64,000 bases of DNA, from contig NC_088645.1 in assembly GCF_964019385.1 (NCBI RefSeq), forward strand, positions 35,341,798 through 35,405,797, in the 5' to 3' direction. Positions within the stretch are counted from its first letter, which is position 1; each line of letters opens with the position of its first letter. Origin of the DNA: Sycon ciliatum. Taxonomy: Eukaryota > Porifera > Calcarea > Leucosolenida > Sycettidae. A program made the position numbers and the translations under genes. Below are positions 10,140 to 20,639 of the stretch, piece after piece. The notes under the pieces are model-generated. The model had not been told where the DNA came from. It did no database searches and saw only the letters and a list, made by a program, of their open reading frames with translations.

Positions 10140-11100
10140 GTGCTTACTGTTGGGGTCTCCCGTTGTCGTTCCGCCCCAAGGCCGAGAAAAGTTACTGGAA
10201 GAGTAACATTTCAGCCATCCCAGCATAACCAGAATGAAGTCGCTCGCTCGCAGCTACGTGTGGTGGCCATCGATCGATGCCGACATTGAACTCAAGGTCC
10301 GCAGCTGTAAGCCATGTCAAGCAACCCAGAAGTCTCCAGCACTACAGCCATTGCATCCGTGGGAGTGGCCAGGCAAACCCTGGACCCGACTGCACATTGA
10401 TTATGCAGGCCCTGTGGAAGGCAAGATGCTACTTGTGATCGTCGACAGCCGCAGCAAGTAGATCAACGTGCACGCCGTTCCATCTGCTACGTCGACAGCT
10501 ACCATTGGCAAGCTTCGTGAGTGTTTCGCTACACATGGTCTTCCGCAACAGCTTGTCTCGGACAATTGCTCAGTGTTCACCAGCTCGGAATTTCAACAAT
10601 TCTGCTCAAGTAACGGTATCAAGCATACATTGGTTTCACCCTACCACCCAGCAAGCATTGGTCTTGCTGAGCGAGCAGTTCAAATAGTCAAATCCGGCTT
10701 GAAGAAATTGCCAGGTGCTGGTGGAGACCTAGTGTCACGGTTACACCGCTTTCTGTTTCATTATCGCTTAACGCCTCAGTCAACAACAGGCCAGTCACCA
10801 TTTCAGCTGTTTATGAACCGCACGCCACGTTCTCGTCTTGACCTGACGTTTCCAGATACATCAGCACGGGTCTTGAACAGGCAAGGTGCCGCTGTTGACC
10901 GTTGCACAGCTCGGGTGTCGGATCTCTGTTGTGGTGATGCTGTTCGGGTGGTTAACTCCACATCTACACCTAAATGGATGCCTGGTGTGCTGGAAGAATG
11001 TCTTGGTCCAGCCACGTTTACTGTACGTCTTGATGATGGTCGCATTTGGAAGCGCCATGCTGATCACATTAGACGCCGTCTTCCGTCCGAGGGAGGATAA
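10140..11100 (+). pseudogene. Gypsy integrase, interrupted by a stop
   Basis: The sequence resumes in the zinc-binding N-terminal domain (RSYVWWPSID, CKPCQ). It continues through the catalytic core, with Asp in HIDYAGP, Asp in SDNCSVF and Glu in GLAERAVQ, and ends in the C-terminal DNA-binding region at about 11095. A TAG at 10459-10461 interrupts the core between the first two catalytic residues. The 3' part (10468-11100) is open for 210 codons. The role would be insertion of the cDNA. Confidence 0.85.
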
Positions 11101-11556
11101 ATGCTACCCGAGAGTGCAGGCATATTCGACCGGTCATCACCATCATCAACTTCAACTTTGGCAACTGCACAGCCGCCGTCACATGCAGATGCTGAATCAC
11201 CACAGCCGCCGTCACAGCCAGAGGTTGCCGCCAGCCGCCAGAATGTGGAATCAACATCACTGTCCTCTTCTGCATCTGCTGCACCTTCTGCTGAATCTTC
11301 TCACAACTCAGTCTTCTGCTATCTCTGTTAATTCTCCTAGCTCTAATCTGCGCAGGTCTACACGCTCAAGGAAGTCCCCTGATCGTATGAACATGTAACT
11401 ACAGACCTGCTGGGTTTTGCGTTCAGCTCTCTGTTCATATTTGCAGTTCCTTAGTGTGTTGCATTGAACTCGCTTCTCGTATCAACAACAAATTATAGTG
11501 AACTGATTTCTCATACTATTGCTTTATGTGTTCCTCATCTAATAATGGTGGAGGGA
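11101..11556 (+). other. Gypsy 3' internal region up to the polypurine tract
   Basis: Low-complexity Pro/Ser/His-rich coding remnants and 3' leader lie between integrase and the 3' LTR. The polypurine tract GGTGGAGGGA is at about 11547-11556. Confidence 0.6.
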
Positions 11557-11760
11557 TGTCATATCCTTACTAGTGAGCTGCCTCACGTGATAGATCATTA
11601 TCTTTCTACTCCTCTACTCTAAGTTTGTATCAGCCAACGCATGTGTTTCCGTTTTGCTGCAGAGCTTCTATGTCGTTCCAGTTCGGCGTTCTAGCTTTGA
11701 TCTTGAAGTCAACAGTTCCCCTTTTGTCTTGTCCTGAACTGCTCTGGTGTGATCATAATA
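11557..11760 (+). repeat. Gypsy 3' LTR
   Basis: 204-bp copy of the 5' LTR, followed by AGCT, the 4-bp target duplication. Confidence 0.9.
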
Positions 11761-11960
11761 AGCTGTTTGGCCCGAATGGATGCTGCTCTGCGGCCCTTGG
11801 TGAACATTACCTCTGCTCGTGGAGCAGCTGAAAAGGACAACTGGAATGTCTTGTTCCTGATTTGAAAGTGGGCAGACGACTTTCGTGCCTTGAAAAAGGA
11901 GTAGAGAGCTGCAAAGGTACGTCTGTAGCTGATGTTTGAGTGCTCGTTGAACATTTTAAA

Positions 11961-12371
11961 GAGAATTTTCTATTTTTTCAAGACGATATTTGTTCATTTC
12001 TCCCCAGACCCCCTCCCTCCCCCCTCAAAACGAACATACACATGTTTATGCAAGGAATCGATATTTTTTAATGAAGTTCAATTTCCTCATGAAACGTGAC
12101 CAGCTGCCACTCTAATTTCACCGTGCACCTAGGTTTATGTTGCCACGGTCGCACAACCTTGCCATGGCTATGCTCACGAGGTTGACTTTCACTTTGTGTA
12201 GGTCATAAACTACATGTTCAAACAGCGCCGGTCCATAGATAGAGTTCGATATTTGTTCTGCAAAGACGAGACGAACAGGGCCCAAACCTCCTCCCCCCCC
12301 CCCCCAAACGAACGAATATCTTCTCTAAAAAAACATCGATATTTGTGGACGACCCATAATAGAAAATTCTC
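11961..12371. repeat. TIR MITE with GAGAATTTTCTATT ends
   Basis: GAGAATTTTCTATT at 11961 is inverted at 12358-12371, and an inner ATATTTGT-like segment is also mirrored. C-rich tracts lie at about 12000-12030 and 12292-12305. No ORF is recognised here or in the 12372-12822 stretch that follows. Confidence 0.6.
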
Positions 12372-12822
12372 AAACCAAACGGTCAGCGCGACGGTGGGCG
12401 TACAGTTTTCTTGTGGATTTTTTAGTTGTTTCGTCTCGTAACTATGTCAGTATCGTGATGTTGAAGTGGACAAGATGATTCTCTTCATCTAGGCCGCTCC
12501 TTCGGCCGACTTTGCTTCGTCCCCGTTGAAAGGTGATGCGGAAAAGAGGTCGATTCGCAAAGGTATGCTGGTTTTCAATGTATATTATGGCGACATGCGG
12601 TTGCTGGCTATGAAATCTTGGTGCCAATGCACTGCTTCCACTGTGCCATTCTCATTGATTACCAAAAAAACTTTTAGATTGAAGACTATGCTGAATACTA
12701 TCAGGAGAGGGCTTGAAAGCCAAGTAGCCCTCGCTATGCTTTGTGTTTACCTAGGTCATCAAGTGTGTTATTGGAATTGATAGAAACCTCTTTGCAAAAC
12801 AAAAGCATGTTGGTTGAATACC

Positions 12823-13043
12823 TACTGTAATGAGAGAAATTTTCGCTAGAGATTATATTTCGCTATTTTCGCGACCATCACACATTCGCGAATATAGATC
12901 GTCGCACACTGCTCTGTACATTGACTGCGGACCGTACAAGATCCAAATGAAGAGATAAAATCGCAAACGTTTCTCGTCATGAACGAACACAATTCTTGAA
13001 AATGCGAACTTTGCGCGCCGCAAAAATTTATTGCTTTACTGTA
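12823..13043. repeat. TACTGTAA-ended MITE
   Basis: The left end TACTGTAATGAGAGAAATTTT is imperfectly inverted at AAAAATTTATTGCTTTACTGTA (13023-13043). TA-bordered ends of this kind are usual for Tc1/mariner-type MITEs. Related ends occur at 22.8, 42.2 and 50.2 kb. Confidence 0.55.
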
Positions 13044-13121
13044 TCAATAAAAGAAGAACAACAACAACAAAAGCATGTCCTCGCTAATCAGACACGTACA
13101 TTTTATCAAGTAGGCATATTA

Positions 13122-13399
13122 GAGAGGTTCTGCAAAATGAAAATGCGTACAAACTTTCGCTCTACGTCATGAAGTGCGAAACTTCGCACGAACTTTCACA
13201 ACTTTGGGCGCGAAAGTCGCAGAGAACGCGAAATGAACTTTCGTAGGAAATTTCGTGAGATCGGGTCATGGCGTACATGCACCTGGCCCGTGCAAACTAC
13301 GAAAATGTGCAGAACGCAAAGTTCGTGCGAAAATTTGTACACACTTTCGCAAGGACTGTCGCGAAACTTCGTTCGAATTTTCGTTTTGCAGAACCTCTC
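13122..13399. repeat. TIR MITE with AGAGGTTCTGCAAAA ends
   Basis: AGAGGTTCTGCAAAATGAAAA near 13123 is inverted at about 13378-13398. The interior is rich in CGAAAGT/ACTTTCG words in both orientations. The TIR is about 22 bp. Confidence 0.75.
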
Positions 13400-13419
13400 A
13401 ATTATACTACGCTATGGTG

Positions 13420-13625
13420 CTAGCTTTTTTTAAATTACGAAACACATAACCTGAGATTCGAAACCGCACTATCGCCCTGCATGCATTCTCTCAATACACT
13501 TCGCATGCGTATACACACATTCTATCAAATTGCTTCACATTATGATCCTGCCATTGACAGCCCTATTTGAGTATGTGGCCAGCTTTTTTTGACGGTACAG
13601 TAGGGGAAATTTACGGAAAGCTCGC
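13420..13625. repeat. Partial copy of the GGTACGG foldback family
   Basis: Resembles the arms at 51.05-51.43 and 61.84-62.55 kb, in the segments ACATAACCTGAGATTCGAA, CGCCCTGCATGCAT, CCTATTTGAGTATGTGGCC and a GACGGTACAGTAGGGG end. A (CA)n tract follows at 13629-13680. Confidence 0.6.
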
Positions 13626-13880
13626 CAAACACACACACACGCACACACACAAACACAAACACGCACACACACACACACCTCAGACCTCAGACATGCCCAT
13701 TGCGGGAGCGATGATAGCGAACAGCTATGTTAGACATAGCAACTTGTGCTGGGATTACACCATTCAACAGCTTGCAAGGCTGATGAATTAACCGCCACTA
13801 TTTTTAGCCTGGTATCCACCACACAGCTGTTTGAAGTGACTTTTTCTGGCCAGTGAATCCCTATTTTTCATTTTTCCATT

Positions 13881-14377
13881 TTAACACGCATGCACTCGCT
13901 ATTGCAGACCAGTGGAGAGCACACATCATATGGAGGATTCATGGAGTGCTGGGCAACCGAATCTGGCATGTGATAATCATGTAGGATAGTCCACGCACGA
14001 GGTACAGCCCATGAAATGGGCACCCATGAACTGGGCGGAGTGTGGACGGCCTGTATGATAGTGTGTATGTATGTCCACGCACAAAGTGCAGCCCATGAGA
14101 TGGGCGCCCATGAAATGGACGGAGTGTGGACGGCCCACGCACACGAGGTGCAGCCCATGAAATGGGCACCCATGAACTGGGCGGAGTGTGGACGGCCTGT
14201 ATGATAGTGTGTATGTATGTCCACGCACAAAGTGCAGCCCATGAGATGGGCGCCCATGAAATGGACGGAGTGTGGACGGCCCACGCACGAAGTGCAATGC
14301 CCGTTAGGAGGCAGGAGTGTGGGAGTATGTGTGATGGCCGAAGGCCGTGATAATTGCCAGATGAGAGGAGATAGCTG
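13881..14377 (-). repeat. Split direct repeat B2 of element 2
   Basis: 497-bp copy of 14802-15298. The interior is itself repetitive, with two tandem units of about 139 bp built on CCCATGAAATGGGCACCCATG-like palindromic words. These produce spurious long ORFs in several frames. Confidence 0.9.
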
Positions 14378-14474
14378 GCCCAGCACTCCTATTTATTTTC
14401 GTCTTGTATGAATTATGATACCTGTGTTGAATCAAGGATATCAATATTATTCATAGATGGGAAGAGGTGGGTGG

Positions 14475-14804
14475 GTGAGAAAGGAACAAACCGGTGTTCT
14501 TCTCACTACCCAAGCAAAGCAAATATGAAGTAGCAATGTGGCCAGCGCGAAGTATGGTGTATGCGTTACGGGTTCAAGCTCCGATGTGTGCTGCAGCCGC
14601 ATATGGCTGGTTGGCTGGCGAGTTCAGGTGAGTTCCGGCGTACGCATGTTACATGCCATCACAGCGTGCATGTACGTGTTACTTGACATGCATCAATGAA
14701 TAGCGTGGGATCTGCGGGCTCTTTGGAAGCCACTGGAGCGCGTGTGAAGTGGTGGCTTGTGCAATGTGTTAACCTACATTACCGCAAGCTCTAATGTGCT
14801 ATTA
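14475..14804 (-). repeat. Split direct repeat A2 of element 2
   Basis: About 329 bp, from GTGAGAAAGGAACAAACC to ATGTGCTATT, matching 18326-18654. Confidence 0.9.
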
Positions 14805-15298
14805 ACACGCATGCACTCGCTATTGCAGACCAGTGGAGAGCACACATCATATGGAGGATTCATGGAGTGCTGGGCAACCGAATCTGGCATGTGATAATCA
14901 TGTAGGATAGTCCACGCACGAGGTGCAGCCCATGAAATGGGCACCCATGAACTGGGCGGAGTGTGGACGGCCTGTATGATAGTGTGTATGTATGTCCACG
15001 CACAAAGTGCAGCCCATGAGATGGGCGCCCATGAAATGGACGGAGTGTGGACGGCCCACGCACACGAGGTGCAGCCCATGAAATGGGCACCCATGAACTG
15101 GGCGGAGTGTGGACGGCCTGTATGATAGTGTGTATGTATGTCCACGCACAAAGTGCAGCCCATGAGATGGGCGCCCATGAAATGGACGGAGTGTGGACGG
15201 CCCACGCACGAAGTGCAATGCCCGTTAGGAGGCAGGAGTGTGGGAGTATGTGTGATGGCCGAAGGCCGTGATAATTGCCAGATGAGAGGAGATAGCTG
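14802..15298 (-). repeat. Split direct repeat B1 of element 2
   Basis: 497-bp copy of B2, from TTAACACGCATGCACTCGC to GAGGAGATAGCTG. It overlaps the A2 border by two or three bases. Confidence 0.9.
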
Positions 15299-15559
15299 TC
15301 CCATGGTTGCCCAGCCTCCATGCTAAGTTGTGACACATTGCAATGCACGTGAATGACACTGTTTTTGCTATCAGCGCAGTTTGTCAGCACAGTCCTAGCA
15401 GAGCAAGTTGCTGTGCTGTTCCAAACGGTCAGCCGTGTGGGTACGTGCATGGGTGCGAGTTGCGTGCCCGCGTGGCGGGTTCTTACATACCTCCATGCGT
15501 TCTGTGATGCGCTTGTACCTCTGACAGCTTTTGGGTCAGCTGCCCCATGTCTGTGTCGG

Positions 15560-15970
15560 TTGTCCTGATGTAGCGCAAGACACTGTCGCTTCTCCATCGG
15601 CCCATTGCCCTGATTAGCCAGTCCGGGGTACCCGCCATGGCTGCAGTTGTGGCGGCACCGATGCGGAACGAATGACCAGCGTAGTCGGTGAATTGGGTGT
15701 TCCCGTGAGTGGGAGAAGCTGTCGGAGCTCTTCTGTCAGTGCCTGCCTGGTCAGCGGTCTCCCAGGGCGGTAGCGGAAGAGTGCGTCAGTGGCGTCAGAC
15801 GGACACTCACAGACTGTAAAATATGCCAGGAGGGCGGCAACCGGGCAAGGTTGTGAAGTGGTACTACCGATTATCTGCATGGCCCTGACGAAGTTGGTCC
15901 GTCTTCGATTGCTTGATGTGGAAGCGGATATATGTGCGTCCTTGAGTAAAATATGCCAGGAGGGCGGCAA
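15560..15970 (-). pseudogene. Tyrosine recombinase C-terminal part (element 2)
   Basis: On the minus strand the catalytic tail is recognisable across frames. It includes the segment encoding HSFRIGAATTAAMAG (about 15675-15630) and a GRWRSD-xx-LRY stretch near 15610-15570 carrying the Trp and Tyr. The upstream part (PVAALLAYF, PLTRQALTEELRQLLP) is in a different frame. The frame changes and the 130-bp duplication mean that no functional recombinase can be made. Confidence 0.75.
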
Positions 15971-16076
15971 CCGGGCAAGGTTGTGAAGTGGTACTACCGA
16001 TTATCTGCATGGCCCTGACGAAGTTGGTCCGTCTTCGATTGCTTGATGTGGAAGCGGATATATGTGCGTCCTTGAG
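15817..16076. repeat. Tandem duplication, period 130 bp, in the recombinase region
   Basis: 15817-15946 is repeated, apparently without change, at 15947-16076. The period is not a multiple of three, so it shifts the recombinase frame. Confidence 0.9.
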
Positions 16077-16917
16077 TGACATCCAGAGTCACATCCTGGC
16101 GCGTGGTATGAGTGGCAGGGTCAAACCCGGCTGGAGGCGCAGTGAATTCAGCGCATCGAAGAAATCCGAAGAAGGCGAGCACCATTGCCGCCTTGAGCAT
16201 GCCCTTGTCCTGCTGGTGACGCCGTTGGTCCAGGCTGAGTTGGTTGAGGAGCTTCCGCAGCAAATCAATGGTGATTGGGAGGCGAGTGCGCTGGATTGCC
16301 GGGTCAGTCGCCGTCCTCTTGATTCCTCGCATAACACGTGGCGGCAGCAATGCGTTCATCGTTGGATCTCGGAATCCGGCTTCGAGATGCATGTTGCGTA
16401 CTGCGGCCATGTAGACATGAATTGTCTGTGGTTGAACCGATTGTGTGAGGTGTGCTGCGAAGCAGCTGGGCATCGTGTCTGTAGCCGGCATGGGCGTCCA
16501 TCTCTGCAACGCACAAAAATGCGTAAATTTCCTTTCGCCAGTGGTGTACGTGCGCCGTGTTGTCGGGGCGATTGCCACGGCTGCCAGGTCGGCGACCTCC
16601 TGCATCAGTCCAGGAGAGGGAGGCGGATTGCAGTGTCCGGGGCTTGCTGTGCCGATGGTGCCAGCTGCTGGAATGCCTGTCAGAGTGATACGGAAATAGG
16701 GCTTGGCGCGGCTAAACCTCTTGTTGATATCCCATAAGCGCCGCGTAAATGTTCTGCCTGGTACGACGACGCTCGACGCAAAGGAGAGTTTCCCCAGGAA
16801 GTGATCGAGTTTGCGTTGCGTGGTCTGGGTGCAGCGTGACAGCTCGCTGAGGAGCTCGCGGAGGTCCGTCGGTTTGTCGTCTGGGAGACGGGCTTCCATG
16901 CGCACCGTGTCCAGCAC
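15994..16917 (-). pseudogene. RT connection region fused to recombinase N-terminal half (element 2)
   Basis: A 307-codon open frame. Its first 85 residues (MEARLPDDKPTDLREL, LDHFLGKLSFASSVV, GRTFTRRLWDI) match the part of the first element's RT that follows the catalytic core. It then jumps directly to the recombinase core-binding domain (TRRTYTTGERKFTHFC) and the first-Arg box (FFGFLRCAEF). RNase H is therefore deleted and the two ORFs are fused. The frame ends at the 130-bp duplication. Confidence 0.85.
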
Positions 16918-16977
16918 AATTCCGAGGAAGGCAGTAATGTGTGAAAGCGAACAGTGTTCAGGGGAGTGGAAGTCGGC

Positions 16978-17859
16978 TTACTTTTTCTCAGTGGGCTTCG
17001 AAGTCTTCTCGTGGCTATCTGCAGGGCGCTGCCACCTGAAGCGGGTGGTGCTGGTGCAGGATGTGGCGGCATTTCCTTTGTCTTCACATGAGCTGCAGGC
17101 GTCGAGACGGTCGCAAGGTGTGCGGGAACAGGGCCTGCCGCGGTTGACGTTAAAACAGACTTGGCGGGTGCTGCCCGCCACTGATGGAAAGGGCTGCGCG
17201 TGTTGAGCTGCGGCATGTGGGCAGGCAGCGGTCGCGGCTGTTTTGGAGCGTGCATTTGGTGCATGATAGACGGGGAGAGCGGAGTAGGCGAATACTCCAC
17301 AGCGTCTGATTGATCGCGTCCCAGCGCAGTGCCATGCTGGCGGTGTGTTGGCGAAATGCTCGATCATAGTTCAGCACAGGAGGCGTCTGCATGACAGACG
17401 GGGAGAGCGGAGTAGGCGAATACTCCACAGCGTCTGATTGATCACGTCCCAGCGCAGAGCCATACTGGCGGTGTGTTGGCGAAATGCTCGATCATAGTTC
17501 AGCACAGCAGACGTCGTGAACTGTTGGTTCGCAGTACAAAGTATGTGCTGGTAGCAGACGAGCTCATGAGCTCGGTCAGGACGAGCAAGAACGACGATGC
17601 CCATGTAGATCGTCCAGGCCTCCAGCCAAGCCGAGAAGTCGTTGATCGCGCGCGTGTGCTTTGCGCTGAGGTTGAGCGAGAGCTGAGCCATGTCACCGCC
17701 AGCTGTAACCAGTTGTATTGGCTCCTGTCCCTGGGAGCTGAAAATTTCCAGCAAGAGTTCCTCAAGTTCCACTAACTCTCCGCGCTGGATTTTTTCAATC
17801 GCACGACGTGGCGGTGTGGGTAGAACCGAGGGCTTGGAGAGAACTGGAGGTCCTGGCAA
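16978..17859 (-). pseudogene. Gag remnant with CCCH-like finger (element 2)
   Basis: The minus-strand frame from 17859 (INDFSAWLEAWTIYMGIVVLARPDRAHELVCYQ) aligns with the Gag core of the first element. It runs into a 128-bp tandem duplication (17261-17379 and 17389-17507), after which other frames carry the finger region (CFNVNRGRPC...C). The N-terminal Gag part lies in further frames up to about 18305, where an ATG opens a basic, RGR-rich start (MPRGSVRGSRRGRGRG). Confidence 0.75.
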
Positions 17860-18325
17860 AGTCGGAGGTTCCGATAGAACTGGAAGTTCCGGGCAGGATA
17901 GGTCCGGAGCTTGACGCTCGGAGCGTGGGAGCGATCTTTCGGGTGCGGAGCGCGCGCGTGGGAGAGATCGGCTTCCAGATCAGACTCAGCACTGTCTGTT
18001 CTCCAGGCGTTCCACGCGTTCGAGGAGAGGGTGGAGGGCGTTCATCTTCATAACGGCTGAGGAAATGATGTCCGGGGAGAGCAATGAGGGCTCGTCCTGC
18101 ATAGAAGCGTCGGTGCCTGGAGCGGGGTCAGAAGTCTGAGCTAGCTGCTGACGGTGTGTCGGAGGCATCAGGCGCGAAGGCGCGCATGCCGTCAGTCCGC
18201 GCGTATGGCGAGGTCGAAGCCCTACCCGAGCGGCGACGGGTAACCTCGACGGCATACCCACGTCCGCGTCCACGTCTGCTTCCTCGTACAGAGCCTCGTG
18301 GCATGGTGAAAGAGAGAGAAAGGGA

Positions 18326-18654
18326 GTGAGAAAGGAACAAACCGGTGTTCTTCTCACTACCCAAGCAAAGCAAATATGAAGTAGCAATACGGCCAGCGCG
18401 AAGTATGGTGTATGCGTTACGGGTTCAAGCTCCGATGTGTGCTGCAGCCGCATATGGCTGGTTGGCTGGCGAGTTCAGGTGAGTTCCGGCGTACGCATGT
18501 TACATGCCATCACAGCGTGCATGTACGTGTTACTTGACATGCATCAATGAATAGCGTGGGATCTGCGGGCTCTTTGGAAGCCACTGGAGCGCGTGTGAAG
18601 TGGTGGCTTGTGCAATGTGTTAACCTACATTACCGCAAGCTCTAATGTGCTATT
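18326..18654 (-). repeat. Split direct repeat A1 of element 2 (5' end)
   Basis: Copy of 14475-14804 with very few differences (ATGTGG versus ATACGG near 18390). It marks the 5' terminus of the minus-strand element. Confidence 0.9.
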
Positions 18655-18789
18655 TTCATTTTTTCTTTTTTTTCTTTTTCTACACACACACCACACCACA
18701 TACTCCGGCATACACTGGCTGTTGGTAACCACCCAGGAGAATGAAAGAAAAGTCAGGAAGAGTCTGAGAAAGAGAAGAAAGACGTGTGT

Positions 18790-18866
18790 GACCATAATCG
18801 TCGGGAATCGAACCCGCAACCTATCGATTGGAAATCGCTGCACATACCACTGCACCATATGGCACA
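18790..18866 (-). repeat. tRNA-derived SINE head or tRNA pseudogene
   Basis: On the minus strand an A-box-like TGGTGCAGTGGT and a B box GGTTCGATTCC stand at tRNA spacing with a TTTCCAA anticodon-like loop. The acceptor ends do not pair, so it is not a working tRNA gene. A (CA)n tract lies directly beside it. Confidence 0.5.
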
Positions 18867-18874
18867 CACACACA

Positions 18875-18940
<66 letters not shown>
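18864..18940. repeat. (CA)n microsatellite
   Basis: Nearly pure CA repeat of about 75 bp. Confidence 0.95.
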
Positions 18941-18944
18941 AAAT

Positions 18945-19015
18945 AAAGAGGTGTGGACCCTGGCTAGCGCCAGACCCAACTAGAGTAAAGTCTTTTGCAT
19001 ACTTTCGGGAATGAT
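18945..19015. repeat. Copy of the GACCCTGGCTAGCGCCAG repeat
   Basis: Diverged copy of the short module found at 52353, 52431 and 62622. It keeps the CTGGCTAGCGCCAG hairpin but not the second hairpin of the other copies. Confidence 0.7.
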
Positions 19016-19044
19016 ATGTTTTGAAGAGACGAACATCCACTCAC

Positions 19045-19116
19045 AAGTATTCAAGTCTTGTGAGGTTGTCAAAAATGCGGTCAGGAAGCTCCGTAATGTG
19101 ATTATGGGAAAGAAAG
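19045..19116 (-). CDS. LRR exon (single 24-residue leucine-rich repeat)
   Basis: The exon is exactly 72 nt between an acceptor (TCTGTTCATGCAG) and a perfect donor (GTGAGT). Both borders are phase 2. It encodes FLSHNHITELPDRIFDNLTRLEY, one typical LRR of the LxxNxITxLPxxxFxxLxxLxxL kind. One-repeat, phase-2, 72-nt exons are the hallmark of extracellular LRR receptors such as the LGR/glycoprotein-hormone-receptor and Slit-like groups. It is the downstream partner of the exon at 19396-19467. The other exons of the gene are not identified with confidence. Confidence 0.75.
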
Positions 19117-19395
19117 CTGCATGAACAGATCGTAAAGAAAATGTGCACAAAGTCAACGAGGCCAGAACATGTACACCAACTACTTCCTCCGGAAAAAAAA
19201 CTTCGTGACTTTTTTTCACTCATTTTAGCGCTGTTTTGTCGTTCCCTCTCTCTGTTTCTGTCGGCCTGAAACACTGACATGATATTCCAGTCAGGCTCAA
19301 TCTTTGCTTACCAAAGCAGAATGCAATAATCCTCAGTCAGGCTTTATCACAGTTTGGAATTCAAGACCAGGCAAACTTCGTGAGAAGTCACTTAC

Positions 19396-19467
19396 AGAGT
19401 TTCGAGTCCAGTGGAATTCTGAAAAGCATTCTGACCTATCGCTGTCAGGTTCAAGAAATTCAAATGT
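19396..19467 (-). CDS. LRR exon (single 24-residue leucine-rich repeat)
   Basis: A second 72-nt exon with phase-2 borders. The acceptor is TTTTCTGTTCTTAG and the donor GTAAGTGAC. It encodes HLNFLNLTAIGQNAFQNSTGLET, again one LRR. It precedes the 19045-19116 exon on the minus strand across a 279-nt intron. Splicing the two keeps frame and repeat register. The product would be an extracellular LRR array. Whether a transmembrane or 7TM part follows cannot be seen here. Confidence 0.75.
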
Positions 19468-19555
19468 CTAAGAACAGAAAATAGATGGAGTGCAGTAGGG
19501 TTTAGAAACGTCACTGGTAAATATTTTGACCGTATTGTCCAATGGTTAATAAATG

Positions 19556-19665
19556 TCAAAAAGAGAAGAAACACATGAGAATGAGTTATGCAGCAACTAT
19601 CATCTTGTTGAAGTCGTGGATAGTTGCTGCATAACTCGTTCTGATGTGTTTCTTCTCTTTTTAAC
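19556..19665. repeat. Short perfect hairpin MITE
   Basis: AAAAAGAGAAGAAACACATGAG...GCAGCAACTATC is inverted within about 110 bp. The element sits just upstream of the LRR exons, probably in an intron of that gene. Confidence 0.8.
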
Positions 19666-19999
19666 ATTTTATTACTGGCTCTCAGTATCCGAGGTTAATA
19701 AAATAAAATATTTTAATGGTTTTCTCAATTGTATTAATTGCGGCACAGCCAACACATTAGGGGCTACACTCACACAGCAACCACGAGCACTCATCCGTGT
19801 GTCGGCATAACACAGAAACGTGCTGATAATGCTCACACTATAAGGGTCGTACGTCGAGACGTAAAACGTTGTCACTAAAAACCTTTCGAATTTAGTTCAT
19901 ACCCAAAAGAGTACGTGGGTTTCAAAATAATTATCTCTTAAACTGTCACCAGCAAATCCTATAGGACTTGGTTTCTGGCTAAAGAATTTCGATAAACAA

Positions 20000-20240
20000 C
20001 CTATACAAGGAGGACAACATGTTACGAGTTATGACTAACTGTCCACCAACGTAACCAGATCTTATACAGTCAGCGATTACGACAAAATGGCACAAAACTG
20101 ACAAGGAGTGCTGAGACATTCGGCGACCTGACACCTAGCTCCAACACTTCGCCAAGTTAGTCATAACTCGTAACATTTTGTCCTTCTCCCCTTTTCACCA
20201 TAAGTTAATTGGCTCACCATCCGAGTTGAACCTATACAAG
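20000..20240. repeat. Foldback MITE flanked by a 10-bp direct repeat
   Basis: Arms GTTACGAGTTATGACTAACT and their inverse (TTAGTCATAACTCGTAAC) surround a short core. CCTATACAAG occurs at 20000-20009 and 20231-20240, a probable target duplication. The ATCCGAGTTGAA end motif matches the other copies. Confidence 0.7.
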
Positions 20241-20639
20241 CCTATACAAATTGATAGAATAAATTTCATGAGGTGTTTGGAACTGTTTTCGATTCACTCC
20301 CATGGTAATTTCATGCCGATCGGCCAATTTTCCTGGTGCAACTTCCGCCATAGTACAATTAAAAGCACTACTAGTGTTATCGCAATGGATATACCTCCTT
20401 CTTCGTCTTTACTTAAATGATGCACCCAAACCACGGCTGCCACTAGCCACCGTTTCTCCCGGTTTATTGCACCCACTCTGATTGATAACACATAGTACTG
20501 TCTCTCTCTCTTATTGGCTACGGCCATCGTGAGAATAAAGATAATAATATATGTGTCAATCTGTGGTAAAGAAAACTGGCAGTGAAGTGCGCATGCAGAT
20601 TTTGGAGTTCTGAGCAACTCTTCAGGGTGCCTTTTAGTT

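Larger units (their letters stand above)
8132..11760 (+). mobile_element. Gypsy (Metaviridae-type) LTR retrotransposon, defective
   Basis: The two LTRs (8132-8326 and 11557-11760) enclose Gag, protease, partial RT and integrase in the Gypsy order. The element is flanked by the 4-bp direct repeat AGCT (8128-8131 and 11761-11764). A purine-rich tract (GGTGGAGGGA) directly precedes the 3' LTR, and a TTTGGTGACGAAG primer-binding segment follows the 5' LTR. The RT lacks its first catalytic block, RNase H is missing, and stops and frameshifts are present. The LTRs differ by a 9-bp indel and several substitutions, so the insertion is not recent. Confidence 0.92.
13881..18654 (-). mobile_element. Second Ngaro-like recombinase retrotransposon, internally deleted, non-autonomous
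   Basis: Read on the minus strand the order is A1 (18654-18326), Gag and pol remnants (18310-15560), B1 (15298-14802), A2 (14803-14475), B2 (14377-13881). This is the same split-direct-repeat plan as the first element, but with unrelated repeat sequence. The coding part is clearly homologous to the first element's Gag and recombinase. The RT catalytic core and RNase H are deleted, and two internal tandem duplications (130 and 128 bp) break the frame. The A and B copies are nearly identical pairwise, so this non-autonomous copy may have moved recently using proteins supplied in trans. Confidence 0.88.

Noticed and set aside
13868..14386. Long overlapping ORFs on both strands in the B repeats of element 2 (also 14774-15597)
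   Set aside because: They come from a palindromic tandem repeat (CCCATGAAATGGGC words) that is open in several frames and contains no domain.
18625..19040. ORFs rich in CVCV/THTH
   Set aside because: They translate the (CA)n microsatellite.
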